NCBI GenBank assembly: GCA_013003555.1
Contig: JABDIV010000106.1
Span: 1-64,000, forward strand
DNA from: Flavobacteriaceae bacterium
Lineage (GTDB): Bacteria; Bacteroidota; Bacteroidia; Flavobacteriales; Flavobacteriaceae
Direction of reading: 5' to 3'
Length of the DNA stretch: 64,000 bases
Below are positions 8,476 through 20,129 of this stretch, in pieces (the first letter of the stretch is position 1; the number at the start of each line of letters is the position of its first letter). The translations under genes and the position numbers were made by a program. The notes beneath the pieces are model-generated. The model did not search any database. It saw nothing but the letters and a program-made list of their open reading frames with translations, and was not told where the DNA came from.

Positions 8476-11400
8476 TTAATTATAATTCATTTCTTCTTTC
8501 GCCTGCATCATTTCGTTAAACTCTTCTTTCGAGCCCACTATGATGTTTTCGTAATTCCGCATTCCTGTACCGGCCGGGATTCGATGTCCGACGATTACGT
8601 TCTCTTTCAATCCTTCCAGATTATCGATTTTACCATTAACCGCGGCTTCATTAAGTACCTTGGTTGTTTCCTGGAACGAAGCGGCCGAAATAAATGACTT
8701 CGTTTGAAGCGATGCACGGGTAATACCCTGCAGAATAGGTGTTGCTGTTGCCGGATTTGCCTCTCTGGCAACAACCAAATTCTTATCCTCTCGTTTCAAA
8801 ATAGAGTTTTCATCTCTTAGCTCTCTTGAGCTTACAATCTGCCCTTCTTTGTAGTTCTCAGAATCCCCGGCATCTTCGACGACTTTTTTACCGAAAATCT
8901 CGTCATTCTCCTCGATGAAATCCGATTTATGTACCAGTTGATTCTCAAGGAAAATAGTATCTCCTGAATCCTTGATCTCGACTTTTCTCATCATTTGCCT
9001 AACGACAACCTCGAAGTGTTTATCATTAATCTTCACACCCTGCAGTCGGTAAACCTCCTGAACTTCATTAACCAGATATTGCTGGACTGCAGACGGACCT
9101 TTGATATTCAAAATATCGGCTGGTGTAATCGAACCATCAGACAATGGCATACCCGCTTTGATAAAGTCATTTTCCTGAACCAGGATCTGATTAGAAAGCT
9201 TTACAAGGTATTTTTTAATATCCCCCAGTTTCGATTCTACGATAACTTCTCGATTACCTCGCTTGATCTTACCGAATGATACGACACCATCAATTTCGCT
9301 TACAACAGCAGGATTTGATGGATTACGTGCTTCAAATAATTCTGTTACACGCGGAAGACCACCAGTAATATCACCGGTTTTTGCTGATTTCCGAGGTATT
9401 TTAACCAGAATCTTACCGATGACAATTTTTTCGCCATCATCGATCATCAGGTGAGCTCCAACTGGCAGGTTGTACGATCGTACAACAGTACCTTTGGAAT
9501 CTTCTATATGAAGAGTAGGAATAAGTTTCTTGTTTCTTGATTCAACAATAACTTTCTCCTGGAATCCGGTTTGTTCATCAATCTCTACCTGGTAAGTAAT
9601 ACCCTGCTCGATGTTTTCATATTTTACCTTACCGGCAAATTCTGAAATGATCACACCATTGTAGGGATCCCACTGACAAACGACATCACCTTCTTTCAGC
9701 TTCGTTCCATTCTTTGCAAAAATGGTCGAACCGTAAGGTATGTTATTGGTGCTCAAGGTAATACCTGTCTTCTCATCAACCAACTTCAGCTCTGACGATC
9801 GCGAAATAACGATATCTACTTTTTTACCATCGCTATCTTCGCCTTTAACTGTGCGAAGATCCTCGATTTCGGCCTTTCCGTTATACTTTGCAATGATTTT
9901 ATTCTCTTCGGAAATATTACCTGCAATACCACCCACGTGGAAGGTCCTTAAGGTCAACTGAGTTCCCGGTTCACCGATCGACTGAGCGGCAACAACACCT
10001 ACTGCCTCACCACGCTGTACCATTTTACCGGTTGCAAGGTTTCGCCCGTAACATTTCGCACATATACCCTTTTTAGCTTCACAGGTAAGTGGCGATCTTG
10101 CCTCAACAGCTTCAATTGGAGAAGCATCGATAATCTTAGAAATTTCATCACCGATGATTGCACCCGAAGGAACCAATAATTCTTCGGTATTCGGATGATA
10201 AATATCGTAAAGCGAAACTCGTCCGCTTATACGCTCTTCTAATGATTCAACGATTTCCTCATTTTTCTTAAGCGGCGTAATGGTCACACCTCTTAGGGTA
10301 CCACAATCCTCTGTATTAACGATTACATCTTGAGAAACATCAACCAATCGACGGGTTAAATATCCCGCATCTGCTGTTTTTAATGCAGTATCGGCAAGAC
10401 CTTTACGCGCACCGTGTGTTGAAATAAAATACTCAAGAATGGATAATCCTTCTTTAAAATTCGATAAGATCGGGTTTTCGATAATCTCACCACCTCCGGC
10501 AGTCGATTTTTTCGGTTTGGCCATCAATCCACGCATACCGGTAAGCTGACGGATCTGCTCTTTCGAGCCCCTCGCCCCAGAATCCAGCATCATATACACC
10601 GAATTAAAGCCTTGTTGATCTTCACTAATACGTTTCATTGACAATTCAGTCAATTCCGCGTTGGTTGAAGTCCAGATATCAATAACCTGATTATATCGTT
10701 CGTTATTAGTGATCAATCCCATATTATAGTTCGCCATAATACCATCAACTTGTTGGTTGGCCGTATCGATCATCGTTTGCTTTTCTTCAGGAATAATAAT
10801 ATCACCCAAACTGAATGACAGTCCGCCCTTAAATGCGAACAGATATCCAAGATCTTTAATTTCGTCAAGGAATGCTGCGGTTTCAGGCACACTGGTAACT
10901 TTCAGGATCTTACCAATAATATCCCGTAGTGATTTCTTAGTCAATACTTCATTGACAAAACCTGCTTGTTCCGGTACTTTTTCGTTAAAAAGAACCCGAC
11001 CCACAGTTGTTTCGATAATTTGATCAACCAGATCACCGGCATCATTAAAGTCCTTAGTCCTTACTTTAATGGAGGCGTTCAAGTCAACGCGACCTTCATT
11101 GTAAGCGATAGTAACTTCTTCTGGTGAATAGAAGGTTAAACCTTCGCCTTTAACCGCTAAATCTTTGGTTGACTTCCTCATTTTGGTCATGTAATAAAGA
11201 CCAAGAACCATATCCTGGGAAGGCACCGTAATCGGCGAACCATTTGCAGGATTAAGGATGTTATGAGAGGCCAGCATCAACAATTGCGACTCCAGTATTG
11301 CCTCTGGTCCTAATGGTAAATGAACAGCCATCTGGTCACCATCGAAATCGGCGTTAAATGCGGTACATACGAGTGGGTGCAATTGTATTGCTTTACCTTC

Positions 11401-12777
11401 GATAAGTTTCGGCTGGAACGCCTGGATACCCAATCGGTGTAATGTGGGAGCCCGGTTAAGTAATACCGGATGTCCTTTTAAAACATTTTCGAGAATATCC
11501 CATACAACAGGCTCTTTTCTGTCGATGATCTTTTTCGCTGATTTAACAGTCTTCACGATGCCGCGCTCTATCAACTTTCGAATAACAAACGGCTTATATA
11601 GTTCGGCTGCCATATTTTTTGGCAATCCGCATTCGTATAATTTTAATTCAGGACCTACAACAATTACCGATCGTGCAGAATAATCAACCCGTTTTCCAAG
11701 AAGGTTCTGTCTGAATCGACCTTGTTTACCCTTTAATGAATCGGAAAGGGACTTAAGCGGACGATTCGAATCGGTTTTAACCGCCGATGATTTTCTTGTG
11801 TTATCGAACAACGAATCGACAGATTCCTGCAACATTCGTTTTTCGTTTCTCAAAATCACCTCAGGTGCCTTGATCTCAACCAATCGTTTCAATCGGTTAT
11901 TTCTGATAATGACCCTTCTGTAAAGATCATTAAGGTCTGATGTTGCAAATCGACCACCATCAAGAGGTACAAGCGGTCTTAATTCCGGTGGAATAACGGG
12001 AACAACCTTCATTATCATCCATTCCGGGTGATTTTCCCTGTTTTCATTAGCTTCTCTGAAGGCCTCAACCACCTGAAGACGTTTTAGCGCCTCGGTCTTA
12101 CGTTGTTTTGAGGTCTCATTGTTCGCTTTATGACGCAATTCGAATGATAATTCATCCAAATTAATGCGGGATAAAAGTTCAATCAAACACTCGGCTCCCA
12201 TTTTCGCAATGAACTTCTCCGGATCGGAATCATCGAGATATTGATTCTCCTGTGGCAGGGCTTCAACAATGTTTAAATAATCTTCCTCGGTAAGGAAATC
12301 CATTTTCTGCAATGGTTCACCTTCAGCATTCTGGGCATTTCCGGGTTGAATTACAACATAGCGCTCATAATAAATGATCATATCCAGTTTCTTGGACGGT
12401 AATCCTAGGAGATACCCGATCTTGTTAGGAAGCGAACGGAAGTACCAGATATGTGCAACAGGCACAACGAGGTTGATATGACCTACACGATCACGTCGTA
12501 CCTTTTTCTCGGTAACTTCAACGCCACAGCGGTCACATACGATTCCTTTGTAACGAATACGCTTATACTTACCACAGGCGCATTCATAATCTTTAACAGG
12601 ACCAAAGATCCGCTCACAGAACAAACCATCTCGTTCCGGTTTATGAGTCCTGTAATTTATGGTTTCCGGTTTGAGCACTTCTCCACGGGATGCAGCCAAA
12701 ATCGATTCCGGTGAGGCCAAACCTATTGAGATCTTATTAAATCTCTGAATTGTACTCTTATCTTGTTTTCTTGCCAT
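8476..12777 (-). CDS. rpoC: DNA-directed RNA polymerase subunit beta'
   Basis: 1,433 residues, full length for the Bacteroidota beta' subunit, the half of RNA polymerase that carries the catalytic magnesium. The N-terminal zinc site has Cys 66, 68, 81 and 84; the catalytic NADFDGD motif is at 475-481; a second cysteine cluster ([11 protein letters not shown]) and the bridge helix/trigger loop follow. It lies 32 bases after rpoB on the same strand and is the last gene of the ribosomal-protein/RNA-polymerase block. Confidence 0.98.
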   Translation of the reverse strand: MARKQDKSTIQRFNKISIGLASPESILAASRGEVLKPETINYRTHKPERDGLFCERIFGPVKDYECACGKYKRIRYKGIVCDRCGVEVTEKKVRRDRVGHINLVVPVAHIWYFRSLPNKIGYLLGLPSKKLDMIIYYERYVVIQPGNAQNAEGEPLQKMDFLTEEDYLNIVEALPQENQYLDDSDPEKFIAKMGAECLIELLSRINLDELSFELRHKANNETSKQRKTEALKRLQVVEAFREANENRENHPEWMIMKVVPVIPPELRPLVPLDGGRFATSDLNDLYRRVIIRNNRLKRLVEIKAPEVILRNEKRMLQESVDSLFDNTRKSSAVKTDSNRPLKSLSDSLKGKQGRFRQNLLGKRVDYSARSVIVVGPELKLYECGLPKNMAAELYKPFVIRKLIERGIVKTVKSAKKIIDRKEPVVWDILENVLKGHPVLLNRAPTLHRLGIQAFQPKLIEGKAIQLHPLVCTAFNADFDGDQMAVHLPLGPEAILESQLLMLASHNILNPANGSPITVPSQDMVLGLYYMTKMRKSTKDLAVKGEGLTFYSPEEVTIAYNEGRVDLNASIKVRTKDFNDAGDLVDQIIETTVGRVLFNEKVPEQAGFVNEVLTKKSLRDIIGKILKVTSVPETAAFLDEIKDLGYLFAFKGGLSFSLGDIIIPEEKQTMIDTANQQVDGIMANYNMGLITNNERYNQVIDIWTSTNAELTELSMKRISEDQQGFNSVYMMLDSGARGSKEQIRQLTGMRGLMAKPKKSTAGGGEIIENPILSNFKEGLSILEYFISTHGARKGLADTALKTADAGYLTRRLVDVSQDVIVNTEDCGTLRGVTITPLKKNEEIVESLEERISGRVSLYDIYHPNTEELLVPSGAIIGDEISKIIDASPIEAVEARSPLTCEAKKGICAKCYGRNLATGKMVQRGEAVGVVAAQSIGEPGTQLTLRTFHVGGIAGNISEENKIIAKYNGKAEIEDLRTVKGEDSDGKKVDIVISRSSELKLVDEKTGITLSTNNIPYGSTIFAKNGTKLKEGDVVCQWDPYNGVIISEFAGKVKYENIEQGITYQVEIDEQTGFQEKVIVESRNKKLIPTLHIEDSKGTVVRSYNLPVGAHLMIDDGEKIVIGKILVKIPRKSAKTGDITGGLPRVTELFEARNPSNPAVVSEIDGVVSFGKIKRGNREVIVESKLGDIKKYLVKLSNQILVQENDFIKAGMPLSDGSITPADILNIKGPSAVQQYLVNEVQEVYRLQGVKINDKHFEVVVRQMMRKVEIKDSGDTIFLENQLVHKSDFIEENDEIFGKKVVEDAGDSENYKEGQIVSSRELRDENSILKREDKNLVVAREANPATATPILQGITRASLQTKSFISAASFQETTKVLNEAAVNGKIDNLEGLKENVIVGHRIPAGTGMRNYENIIVGSKEEFNEMMQAKEEMNYN

Positions 12778-12809
12778 AATAGTATGGTTGATAATGAATT
12801 ATGAGTTGT

Positions 12810-15800
12810 CTATTCTTCTAATCGTATGTCTAGTCCGAGACCCTTGAGTTCATGCATCAATACATTGAACGATTCCGGCAATCCTGGTTCAGGCATTGGT
12901 TCACCTTTCACGATTGCTTCATAGGTTTTGGCTCTTCCGATTACGTCATCCGATTTAACGGTTAATATCTCTCTCAGGGTACTTGAAGCTCCATAAGCTT
13001 CGAGTGCCCAAACCTCCATCTCACCAAAACGCTGACCACCAAACTGGGCTTTACCACCCAGTGGTTGCTGCGTAATTAATGAGTAAGGACCAATCGATCG
13101 TGCGTGCATCTTATCATCGACCATATGACCGAGTTTAAGCATGTAGATCACACCAACAGTTGCTGCCTGGTCAAATCGTTCACCGGTTCCACCGTCATAC
13201 AAATAGGTATGTCCGTAAAGCGGAACATCAGCTTCATCAGTCAATTCATTGATCTGATCGATCGTTGCACCATCAAAAATTGGTGTAGCGAAGGTTCTTC
13301 CAAGATTTTGTCCGGCCCATCCAAGAACGGTCTCATAGATCTGTCCGATGTTCATCCGCGATGGTACACCAAGCGGATTCAATACGATATCAACCGGGGT
13401 TCCATCCTCAAGGAACGGCATATCTTCCTGCCGTACAATACGTGCCACGATACCTTTGTTTCCATGGCGTCCGGCCATCTTATCACCAACTTTCAGTTTA
13501 CGTTTCTTAGCGATATAAACCTTAGCCAGCTTGATAATACCTGACGGAAGCTCATCTCCGACAGAGATGGTAAATTTCTCACGTCGTAATGATCCCTGAA
13601 GGTCATTTTCCTTGATCTTATAATTATGGATAAGCTCTGAAACCAGTGCATTGAGATGCTTGTCGGTTGTCCACTTACCCGATACAAGGTGTGCATAATC
13701 ATCAACGGCATTCAACATCTTAAGGGTATATTTCTTACCTTTTGGAAAGACTTCTTCTCCCAAATCGTTAAACACGCCTTGTGCGGTCTTACCACCGACT
13801 ATAGAGAATAACTTTTCAACAAGAATTCCCTTAAGCTCATCGAACTTCTTATCATAGACCTCCTCTAGTTGAGCGATGTCTTCTTTGTCTTTTGCTCGTT
13901 TACGCTTGTCTTTTATCGCTCTAGCAAATAGCTTTTTATCGATTACTACACCATGAAGCGAAGGTGAAGCCTTAAGTGAGGCATCTTTAACATCACCGGC
14001 TTTATCACCGAAGATAGCACGAAGGAGTTTTTCTTCAGGAGTTGGATCGCTTTCACCTTTTGGTGTGATCTTACCTATTAAGATATCTCCGGGCTTGATC
14101 TCGGCTCCGATACGGATCATTCCGTGCTCGTCGAGATCTTTGGTCGCTTCTTCGGATACATTAGGAATATCATTGGTCAATTCCTCATTCCCGAGTTTGG
14201 TATCTCTTACTTCAAGTGCATATTCATCGATATGAATAGAGGTGAAAATATCATCGCGAACCACTTTTTCGGATATCACGATCGCATCCTCAAAGTTATA
14301 GCCTTTCCAAGGCATGAAAGCCACTTTCATATTTCTTCCAAGCGCCAATTCGCCATTTTGGGTGGCATAACCTTCACAAAGCACCTGTCCTTTTTCAACC
14401 TTATCACCCTTGCGAACAATGGCTTTAAGATTTATGGATGTCCCCTGATTAGTTTTTCTGAATTTGGTTAATGGATACGTTTTCGAATCACCATCGAAAC
14501 TAACCAAAGCCTCTTCATCGGTTCGATTGTATCGAATGACAATCTCATTAGCATCGACGTATTCTACAACTCCATTTCCACCGGCATTTATCAATACACG
14601 TGAATCGGATGCTACCTGTCGTTCAAGTCCGGTACCAACAATTGGTGCCTCCGGCCTTAACAACGGCACTGCCTGACGCATCATGTTTGATCCCATAAGG
14701 GCCCGGTTTGCATCATCATGCTCCAGGAATGGAATCAATGATGCAGATATTGACGATATCTGGTTTGGTGCAACATCGGTATAATGCACCTGAGTTGGTT
14801 CAACCACCGGGAAGTCACCTTCCTGTCGGGCAATTACCTTATCATGTATGATTTTTCCTTTAGCATCGACTTCAACCGTGGCCTGGGCAATCATTCGCTC
14901 TTCTTCCTCTTCCGCGCTCAGATAAATAGGATCACCTTTTATATCGACAACACCTTTTTCAACCGGTCGGTACGGTGTTTCGATGAAGCCCATAGAATTC
15001 ACCTTGGCATAAACCGATAGCGATGAAATCAGACCGATATTCGGTCCTTCAGGAGTTTCAATCGGACACAGACGACCATAATGTGTATAGTGTACATCAC
15101 GCACCTCGAAACCAGCACGTTCACGTGATAAACCTCCGGGACCGAGAGCCGACAAACGACGTTTGTGGGTTAACTCAGCCAACGGATTGGTTTGGTCCAT
15201 AAACTGCGATAATTGATTCGTTCCGAAGAAGGAATTAATAACCGAAGACAATGTTTTTGCGTTGATCAGATCGATAGGTGTAAAGACCTCATTGTCTCTA
15301 ACATTCATACGTTCACGAATGGTACGAGCCATACGAGCAAGTCCGACGCCAAATTGAGATGACAATTGCTCACCTACGGTTCGAACACGACGATTTGATA
15401 AGTGATCGATATCATCGATCTCTGCCTTCGAGTTGATCAATTCGATCAGGTACTTGATGATGGTTATAATATCTTCCTTGGTAAGGACTTGCTTGTCCAT
15501 ACCGATATCAAGACCCAATTTCTTATTCATTCGGTACCGTCCTACTTCTCCGAGATTATAGCGTTGATCACTAAAGAACAACTTGTCGATAATACCACGA
15601 GCCGTTTCTTCATCGGGCGGTTCGGCATTACGAAGTTGACGGTAAATATGTTCTACCGCTTCTTTTTCGGAGTTTGTTGGATCCTTCTGAAGGGTATTGT
15701 GGATGATGGCATAATCGGCCATCTGGTTATCTTCTTTATGAAGCAGGATGGTTTTAGATCCTGATTCAAGGATTTCTTCGATATGTTCTTTTTCAAGAAC

Positions 15801-16622
15801 GGTATCGCGGTCGAGGACGATCTCATTACGTTCGATCGAAACAACCTCACCCGTGTCTTCATCAACAAAATCTTCGTGCCATGTCTTTAAAACACGTGCT
15901 GCCAGTTTGCGTCCGAGATATTTTTTAAGTCCGGTTTTCGTCGATTTTACTTCTTCGGCCAAATCGAATATTTCGAGAATATCTTTATCTCGTTCATATC
16001 CAATAGCCCGGAATAATGTAGTAACCGGTAATTTTTTCTTTCTGTCGATATAAGCGTACATGACGCTGTTGATATCGGTAGCGAATTCAATCCATGATCC
16101 TTTAAACGGAATGACCCGTGCAGAATAAAGTTTAGTACCGTTTGCATGGAATGATTGTCCGAAGAACACACCCGGTGAACGATGTAACTGTGAAACAACT
16201 ACTCGTTCGGCTCCATTGATAACAAAAGTTCCGCTTGGTGTCATATAGGGAATTGTTCCCAGATAAACATCCTGCACGATTGTTTCAAAATCTTCATGTT
16301 CGGGATCGGTACAATAGAGTTTTAATCTGGCCTTTAGCGGAACGCTATAGGTCAAACCACGTTCTATACACTCCTGAATGGTATATCGCGGAGGATCGAT
16401 AAAGTAATCAAGAAATTCGAGTACAAATTGATTACGCGTATCCGTTATGGGAAAGTTCTCCATGAAGGTGTTGTACAGCCCTTCATCTTCCCGCTCTTCT
16501 GATTTCGTTTCTAACTGGAAAAAATCCTGGAAGGATTTTATCTGAATATCCAGAAAATCTGGGTATTCCGTACGGTTTACAATAGAAGAGAAGTTAATTC
16601 TTTCAGCTTGTTTTGCTTGCAT
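12810..16622 (-). CDS. rpoB: DNA-directed RNA polymerase subunit beta
   Basis: 1,270 residues, full length. Contains the rifampicin-region segment ([26 protein letters not shown]), the [12 protein letters not shown] motif and the C-terminal [23 protein letters not shown] clamp segment that contacts beta'. It starts at ATG 16622 ([13 protein letters not shown]). It follows rplL across a 125-base spacer with a strong hairpin that may tune polymerase versus ribosomal-protein output. Confidence 0.98.
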   Translation of the reverse strand: MQAKQAERINFSSIVNRTEYPDFLDIQIKSFQDFFQLETKSEEREDEGLYNTFMENFPITDTRNQFVLEFLDYFIDPPRYTIQECIERGLTYSVPLKARLKLYCTDPEHEDFETIVQDVYLGTIPYMTPSGTFVINGAERVVVSQLHRSPGVFFGQSFHANGTKLYSARVIPFKGSWIEFATDINSVMYAYIDRKKKLPVTTLFRAIGYERDKDILEIFDLAEEVKSTKTGLKKYLGRKLAARVLKTWHEDFVDEDTGEVVSIERNEIVLDRDTVLEKEHIEEILESGSKTILLHKEDNQMADYAIIHNTLQKDPTNSEKEAVEHIYRQLRNAEPPDEETARGIIDKLFFSDQRYNLGEVGRYRMNKKLGLDIGMDKQVLTKEDIITIIKYLIELINSKAEIDDIDHLSNRRVRTVGEQLSSQFGVGLARMARTIRERMNVRDNEVFTPIDLINAKTLSSVINSFFGTNQLSQFMDQTNPLAELTHKRRLSALGPGGLSRERAGFEVRDVHYTHYGRLCPIETPEGPNIGLISSLSVYAKVNSMGFIETPYRPVEKGVVDIKGDPIYLSAEEEEERMIAQATVEVDAKGKIIHDKVIARQEGDFPVVEPTQVHYTDVAPNQISSISASLIPFLEHDDANRALMGSNMMRQAVPLLRPEAPIVGTGLERQVASDSRVLINAGGNGVVEYVDANEIVIRYNRTDEEALVSFDGDSKTYPLTKFRKTNQGTSINLKAIVRKGDKVEKGQVLCEGYATQNGELALGRNMKVAFMPWKGYNFEDAIVISEKVVRDDIFTSIHIDEYALEVRDTKLGNEELTNDIPNVSEEATKDLDEHGMIRIGAEIKPGDILIGKITPKGESDPTPEEKLLRAIFGDKAGDVKDASLKASPSLHGVVIDKKLFARAIKDKRKRAKDKEDIAQLEEVYDKKFDELKGILVEKLFSIVGGKTAQGVFNDLGEEVFPKGKKYTLKMLNAVDDYAHLVSGKWTTDKHLNALVSELIHNYKIKENDLQGSLRREKFTISVGDELPSGIIKLAKVYIAKKRKLKVGDKMAGRHGNKGIVARIVRQEDMPFLEDGTPVDIVLNPLGVPSRMNIGQIYETVLGWAGQNLGRTFATPIFDGATIDQINELTDEADVPLYGHTYLYDGGTGERFDQAATVGVIYMLKLGHMVDDKMHARSIGPYSLITQQPLGGKAQFGGQRFGEMEVWALEAYGASSTLREILTVKSDDVIGRAKTYEAIVKGEPMPEPGLPESFNVLMHELKGLGLDIRLEE

Positions 16623-16686
16623 CGACGGACGAGATTTTAATTAAAATTAAAAATGGATGTATATAAAACCTTTATATACACAAAAG

Positions 16687-16724
16687 GGTTTAGGTCTGAG
16701 AGCACAATTCTCCAGACCTAAACC
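16687..16724 (-). promoter_or_regulatory. rplL-rpoB intergenic hairpin (possible attenuator or processing site)
   Basis: GGTTTAGGTCTG (16687-16698) pairs perfectly over 12 bp with CAGACCTAAACC (16713-16724). An inner 3-bp GAG/CTC extension is possible. On the minus strand the hairpin is followed by CCCTTTTG, too weak for a full terminator, so partial attenuation or RNase processing is more likely. Confidence 0.6.
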
Positions 16725-16747
16725 ATATATTGTAGGTTAAGGGGAGC

Positions 16748-17128
16748 TTACTTAAGCTCAACCTCAGCACCTGCTTCTTCGAGAGCGGATTTAAGACCTT
16801 CAGCTTCGTCTTTAGACACACCTTCTTTGATTGGGGATGGTGCATTATCAACAAGACCTTTAGCGTCTTTCAATCCTAGACCAGTTAATTCTTTAACCAA
16901 TTTAACAACAGCTAATTTAGAAGCGCCAGCAGCATTAAGGATCACATCAAATTCTGATTTCTCCTCAGCGGCTTCATCACCACCACCGGCAGCACCACCA
17001 GCAGCAACTGCAACTGCAGCAGCAGCAGGCTCAATGCCGTACTCTTCTTTTAATATATCAGCTAATTCGTTAACTTCTTTAACCGTTAAGTTAACCAACT
17101 GTTCTGCAAAATCTTTTAAATCTGCCAT
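16748..17128 (-). CDS. rplL: 50S ribosomal protein L7/L12 (bL12)
   Basis: 126 residues. The N-terminal dimerisation helix ([25 protein letters not shown]), an Ala/Gly/Val-rich hinge (about 34-50) and the C-terminal domain with [20 protein letters not shown] are all present. This stalk protein recruits translation factors to the ribosome. It is preceded by rplJ (60-base gap) and followed by the hairpin before rpoB. Confidence 0.97.
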   Translation of the reverse strand: MADLKDFAEQLVNLTVKEVNELADILKEEYGIEPAAAAVAVAAGGAAGGGDEAAEEKSEFDVILNAAGASKLAVVKLVKELTGLGLKDAKGLVDNAPSPIKEGVSKDEAEGLKSALEEAGAEVELK

Positions 17129-17188
17129 TTTTTCTATCGTTTTAATAATGTTTTTAATATATATTTTTAAAAAGTGCGTACTTAATTA

Positions 17189-17710
17189 TTAACCCTCTTT
17201 CTCTGAGAGTGTCTTCAGAATACCGGAAAGTTTACCGCCTCCAGATTGAAGTGCAGATATCACGTTTTTCGCTGGCGATTGCAGCAATCCAATGATATCT
17301 CCGATCAATTCATCTTTAGATTTAATACTAACCAGCATATCCAGCTGATCATCTCCAAGATAAATAGCCTCTTCAATAAAGGCGCCTTTCAATACAGGTT
17401 TATCGGATTTTTTTCTGAACGCTTTGATCACCTTTGCAGGTGCATTTCCAGTTTCAGCATACATTACCGATGTATTCCCTTTAAGAATTGAAGGCAATTC
17501 CCCAAATTCTTTTTCTGAAGCTTCCATTGCTTTTTCAAACAAGGTGTTCTTAACAACTGCCAACCTGATGTTAGCTTTAAAACAAGCTCGTCTCAGCGCT
17601 GATGTTTGACCTGCATTCAATCCTGAAATATCTGTAAGATAGATATTGGTGTTGTCCGCTAAGTCTGCAGTCAATTCTTTGATTACTTGTGATTTTTCTT
17701 CTCTTGTCAT
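17189..17710 (-). CDS. rplJ: 50S ribosomal protein L10 (uL10)
   Basis: 173 residues, normal length, with MTREEKSQVIKELTADL at the start and the RLAVVKNTL segment. It forms the stalk base that binds L7/L12 dimers. Only 18 bases separate it from rplA, so there is no room for a separate long L10 leader; any autoregulatory RNA would have to lie inside rplA or upstream. Confidence 0.97.
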   Translation of the reverse strand: MTREEKSQVIKELTADLADNTNIYLTDISGLNAGQTSALRRACFKANIRLAVVKNTLFEKAMEASEKEFGELPSILKGNTSVMYAETGNAPAKVIKAFRKKSDKPVLKGAFIEEAIYLGDDQLDMLVSIKSKDELIGDIIGLLQSPAKNVISALQSGGGKLSGILKTLSEKEG

Positions 17711-17728
17711 AATTAAAGGATTTAACTA

Positions 17729-18421
17729 CTAGTTGTGGGCTTTAGGATCGATTGCTATTCCCGCACTCATGGTACTGCTCATTGAAATACTTTTCATATA
17801 AGTACCTTTAGATGAGGTCGGTTTCATTTTCGCAAGTGTTGTTAATAATTCCTGTGCATTTCCGGCGATTTTATCTGCCGAAAACGAGGCTTTACCTATT
17901 GACGCATGAACGATACCGGTTTTATCGACTTTAAAATCGATTTTACCTGCTTTAACATCACCCACGGCCTTGCCAACATCCATAGTTACCGTACCCGTTT
18001 TTGGGTTTGGCATCAGACCACGAGGTCCAAGAATTCGACCTAGAGGACCTAACTTACCCATAACACTTGGCATGGTAACAATTACGTCTACATCAGTCCA
18101 ACCACCTTTGATCTTATCGAGATATTCCTGAAGACCGACATAGTCGGCTCCTGCTTCTTTCGCTTCGTCTTCCTTGTCTGGAGTAACCAGTGCAAGTACT
18201 TTAACATCTTTACCAGTTCCATGAGGCAGTGTTACCACACCACGAACCATTTGATTAGCTTTCTTTGGGTCAACACCCAATCGAACCGCTAAATCAACAG
18301 ATGCATCAAACTTGACATTGGTAATATCCTTAACCAGTTGTGAAGCTTCTTCAAGGCTATACAGTTTAGTCTTATCGAGTTTCTCTGCAGCCTGTTTTTG
18401 TTTCTTTGTTAATCTTGCCAT
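17729..18421 (-). CDS. rplA: 50S ribosomal protein L1 (uL1)
   Basis: 230 residues from ATG at 18421 ([15 protein letters not shown]). Contains the rRNA-binding signature [21 protein letters not shown]. An in-frame TTG two codons upstream exists, but ATG MARLTKK is the family start. It lies 15 bases after rplK in the L11-L1-L10-L12 operon; by family knowledge L1 can act as a translational repressor of its own operon. Confidence 0.97.
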   Translation of the reverse strand: MARLTKKQKQAAEKLDKTKLYSLEEASQLVKDITNVKFDASVDLAVRLGVDPKKANQMVRGVVTLPHGTGKDVKVLALVTPDKEDEAKEAGADYVGLQEYLDKIKGGWTDVDVIVTMPSVMGKLGPLGRILGPRGLMPNPKTGTVTMDVGKAVGDVKAGKIDFKVDKTGIVHASIGKASFSADKIAGNAQELLTTLAKMKPTSSKGTYMKSISMSSTMSAGIAIDPKAHN

Positions 18422-18436
18422 TTTCAATAAAGATTT

Positions 18437-18877
18437 TTAGTTCGGTTTTTCACCGCCTTTAACGGTTATACCCATTGATCGCGCTGTACCGGCTACCATT
18501 TTCATAGCAGAATCTACTGTAAATGCATTGAGATCAACCATTTTGTCTTCCGCAATAGATCTAACCTGATCCCAGCTTACGCGGGCAACCTTTTGTCTGT
18601 TCGGTTCACCAGAACCCTTCTTTATCTTGGCCGCTTCCAATAATTGCACGGCGGCTGGAGGTGTTTTCACGACAAATTCAAACGATTTGTCTTTAAACAC
18701 CGAGATAACAACTGGAAGGACTTTGCCTTGTTTGTCCTGCGTTCTAGCGTTAAACTGCTTACAGAACTCCATGATGTTAACTCCAGCAGCACCTAAAGCG
18801 GGTCCGACCGGTGGCGATGGGTTCGCGGCACCTCCCCTTACTTGTAGTTTTACTACTTTACTTAACTCTTTTGCCAT
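18437..18877 (-). CDS. rplK: 50S ribosomal protein L11 (uL11)
   Basis: 146 residues. Typical N-terminal domain ([35 protein letters not shown]) and rRNA-binding C-terminal domain ending in [11 protein letters not shown]. It is part of the GTPase-associated centre of the ribosome. Preceded by nusG, with a 75-base gap that has no clear structured leader. Confidence 0.97.
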   Translation of the reverse strand: MAKELSKVVKLQVRGGAANPSPPVGPALGAAGVNIMEFCKQFNARTQDKQGKVLPVVISVFKDKSFEFVVKTPPAAVQLLEAAKIKKGSGEPNRQKVARVSWDQVRSIAEDKMVDLNAFTVDSAMKMVAGTARSMGITVKGGEKPN

Positions 18878-18952
18878 TTTTAAACATTTAGTTCAGACCT
18901 GCTATTAAGTTGGAAGCGAAAAACACGTCTGTTTATTTATTGTAACAATTAA

Positions 18953-19510
18953 TTAAATTTTTTCAACCTGCATGTAGCTGAGTTCCAGTGGAGTTTTTCT
19001 TCCGAAAATCTTCACCATAACTTCAAGCTTACGCTTTTCTTCATTGATCTTTTCGATAGTTCCATCGAAACCATTAAACGGTCCGTCAATAACTTTTACT
19101 GTTTCTCCTACTATAAAAGGAATGGCGACATTGGCATCGGCTTCCAAAGCAAGTTCATCAACCTTACCAAGCATACGATTTACTTCTGATTGACGTAACG
19201 GAACAGGGTCACCACCTTTTGTCTCACCAAGGAATCCGATCACATTTGTAATCGACTTGATGATGTGTGGAATCTCTCCGCTTAAATTCGCTTTAATCAT
19301 GATGTACCCGGGGAAATAAACTTTCTCTTTGTTTATTTTTTTTCCATTCCGAATTTGAATCACCTTCTCGGTAGGCACCAAAACCTGCTCAACATAATCT
19401 TCAAGACCTAATCTGGCGATCTCATTCTCAATGTAAGTTTTGATCTTATTCTCCTGTCCGCTGACAGCTCTTACAACATACCACTTCTTCTCAATCCCCT
19501 GTTCTGACAT
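18953..19510 (-). CDS. nusG: Transcription termination/antitermination protein NusG
   Basis: 185 residues from ATG at 19510 (MSEQGIEKKWYVVRAVSGQE). Contains the NGN domain and a C-terminal KOW motif (VGETVKVIDGPFNGFDGTIEKI). It binds RNA polymerase and couples transcription to Rho or to the ribosome. An in-frame ATG at 19522 abuts the secE stop and would add MGVI; a GGAG lies between the two ATGs, so the downstream start is favoured. Confidence 0.95.
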   Translation of the reverse strand: MSEQGIEKKWYVVRAVSGQENKIKTYIENEIARLGLEDYVEQVLVPTEKVIQIRNGKKINKEKVYFPGYIMIKANLSGEIPHIIKSITNVIGFLGETKGGDPVPLRQSEVNRMLGKVDELALEADANVAIPFIVGETVKVIDGPFNGFDGTIEKINEEKRKLEVMVKIFGRKTPLELSYMQVEKI

Positions 19511-19522
19511 GATTACTCCCAT

Positions 19523-19708
19523 TTAGCTTAACAGACCAAAATAAAACTCTACTACCTTACCGAAAACGGTATCAATACCCCAAATAGCCAATGAAAAAAT
19601 AATAGAGAACACGGCCACGATTACCGTTAGGTTTTGAGCTTCAGCCCAACTTGGCCAACTCACGTGGTTCTTGAGTTCATCAAAAGATTCTTTAATGTAA
19701 TCGATCAT
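19523..19708 (-). CDS. secE: Preprotein translocase subunit SecE
   Basis: 61 residues, the short single-span form. The amphipathic SFDELKNHVSWPSWAEAQ helix is followed by one membrane segment (about 27-47) and a short tail. It clamps SecY in the translocon. Its stop is directly next to the start region of nusG, the conserved secE-nusG arrangement. Confidence 0.95.
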   Translation of the reverse strand: MIDYIKESFDELKNHVSWPSWAEAQNLTVIVAVFSIIFSLAIWGIDTVFGKVVEFYFGLLS

Positions 19709-19882
19709 TTTGCTATCGTTTTAATTTCTCGCGTTGTATGTCATCTGACTTACAACTTCACATGGTTCAAAACCATTTCGGGATACCCCTGACGATTTAT
19801 TCACATGTATTTTTTAACACGGTTTGAGAGACCTCCGTCGACTTTGCTCAGGACAGGTATCTCGCCTCGTTTGTACCATTTG
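19709..19882. other. secE to tRNA-Trp spacer with dispersed-repeat remnant
   Basis: Contains a near copy of the tRNA-Trp 3' end (19818-19832) and, at about 19834-19858, a TCCTGAGCAAAGTCGACGGA-like sequence (minus strand). That sequence resembles a repeat motif I recall as dispersed in intergenic regions of many bacterial genomes. Flanking GAGA/TCTC and CCT/AGG arms allow a hairpin. No gene is seen. Confidence 0.5.
19818..19832 (-). repeat. Partial direct repeat of the tRNA-Trp 3' end
   Basis: Matches the last 15 bases of tRNA-Trp (19883-19897) at 14 of 15 positions in the same orientation, 65 bases away. It looks like an attachment-site or duplication scar. Confidence 0.5.
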
Positions 19883-19955
19883 CACGGGTTGAGAGACTCG
19901 AACTCCCGACACCTGGTTTTGGAGACCAGTGCTCTACCAACTGAGCTAAACCCGT
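19883..19955 (-). tRNA. trnW: tRNA-Trp (CCA)
   Basis: 73 bases. Acceptor ACGGGTT/AACCCGT with discriminator G, TA at 8-9, D arm GCTC/GAGC, anticodon loop CTCCAAA with anticodon CCA, and T loop TTCGAGT. The encoded sequence does not include CCA. It sits between tuf and secE, the conserved position in many bacteria. Confidence 0.95.
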
Positions 19956-20036
19956 ATTATTATTGAAATTCCAAACCTTTTATCAGCTGTCATTTCATAT
20001 CGGAATTACCTATTTCTCATTCGCTCAGTTCTGAGC

Positions 20037-20056
20037 CCTGCCTGCCGGCAGGCAGG
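20037..20056. repeat. 20-bp perfect palindrome CCTGCCTGCC/GGCAGGCAGG
   Basis: A GC-rich 20-base palindrome in an AT-rich spacer, preceded directly by a second small hairpin GCTCAG-TT-CTGAGC (20023-20036). This palindrome type is known to me as a dispersed intergenic element in Flavobacteriia. Confidence 0.6.
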
Positions 20057-20078
20057 TAAACCCGTAAATACAAGTCAA

Positions 20079-20104
20079 GGCATTCCGTATAAATCCGGAA
20101 TACC
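20079..20104 (-). terminator. Hairpin after tuf (processing or weak terminator)
   Basis: On the minus strand GGTATTCCG pairs with CGGAATGCC over 9 bp with one G-U pair. No U run follows, so transcript processing or 3'-end protection is more likely than full termination. Confidence 0.4.
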
Positions 20105-20129
20105 TCAACTATATATTTTAAACTTATGT

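Noticed and set aside
13104-13544. 146-codon plus-strand open frame inside rpoB
   Set aside because: Antisense to the conserved C-terminal part of rpoB; composition follows the complementary codons, no motifs.
16827-17192. Plus-strand Ala/Pro/Ser-rich frame over rplL
   Set aside because: Mirror of the Ala-rich L12 hinge; no promoter or family.
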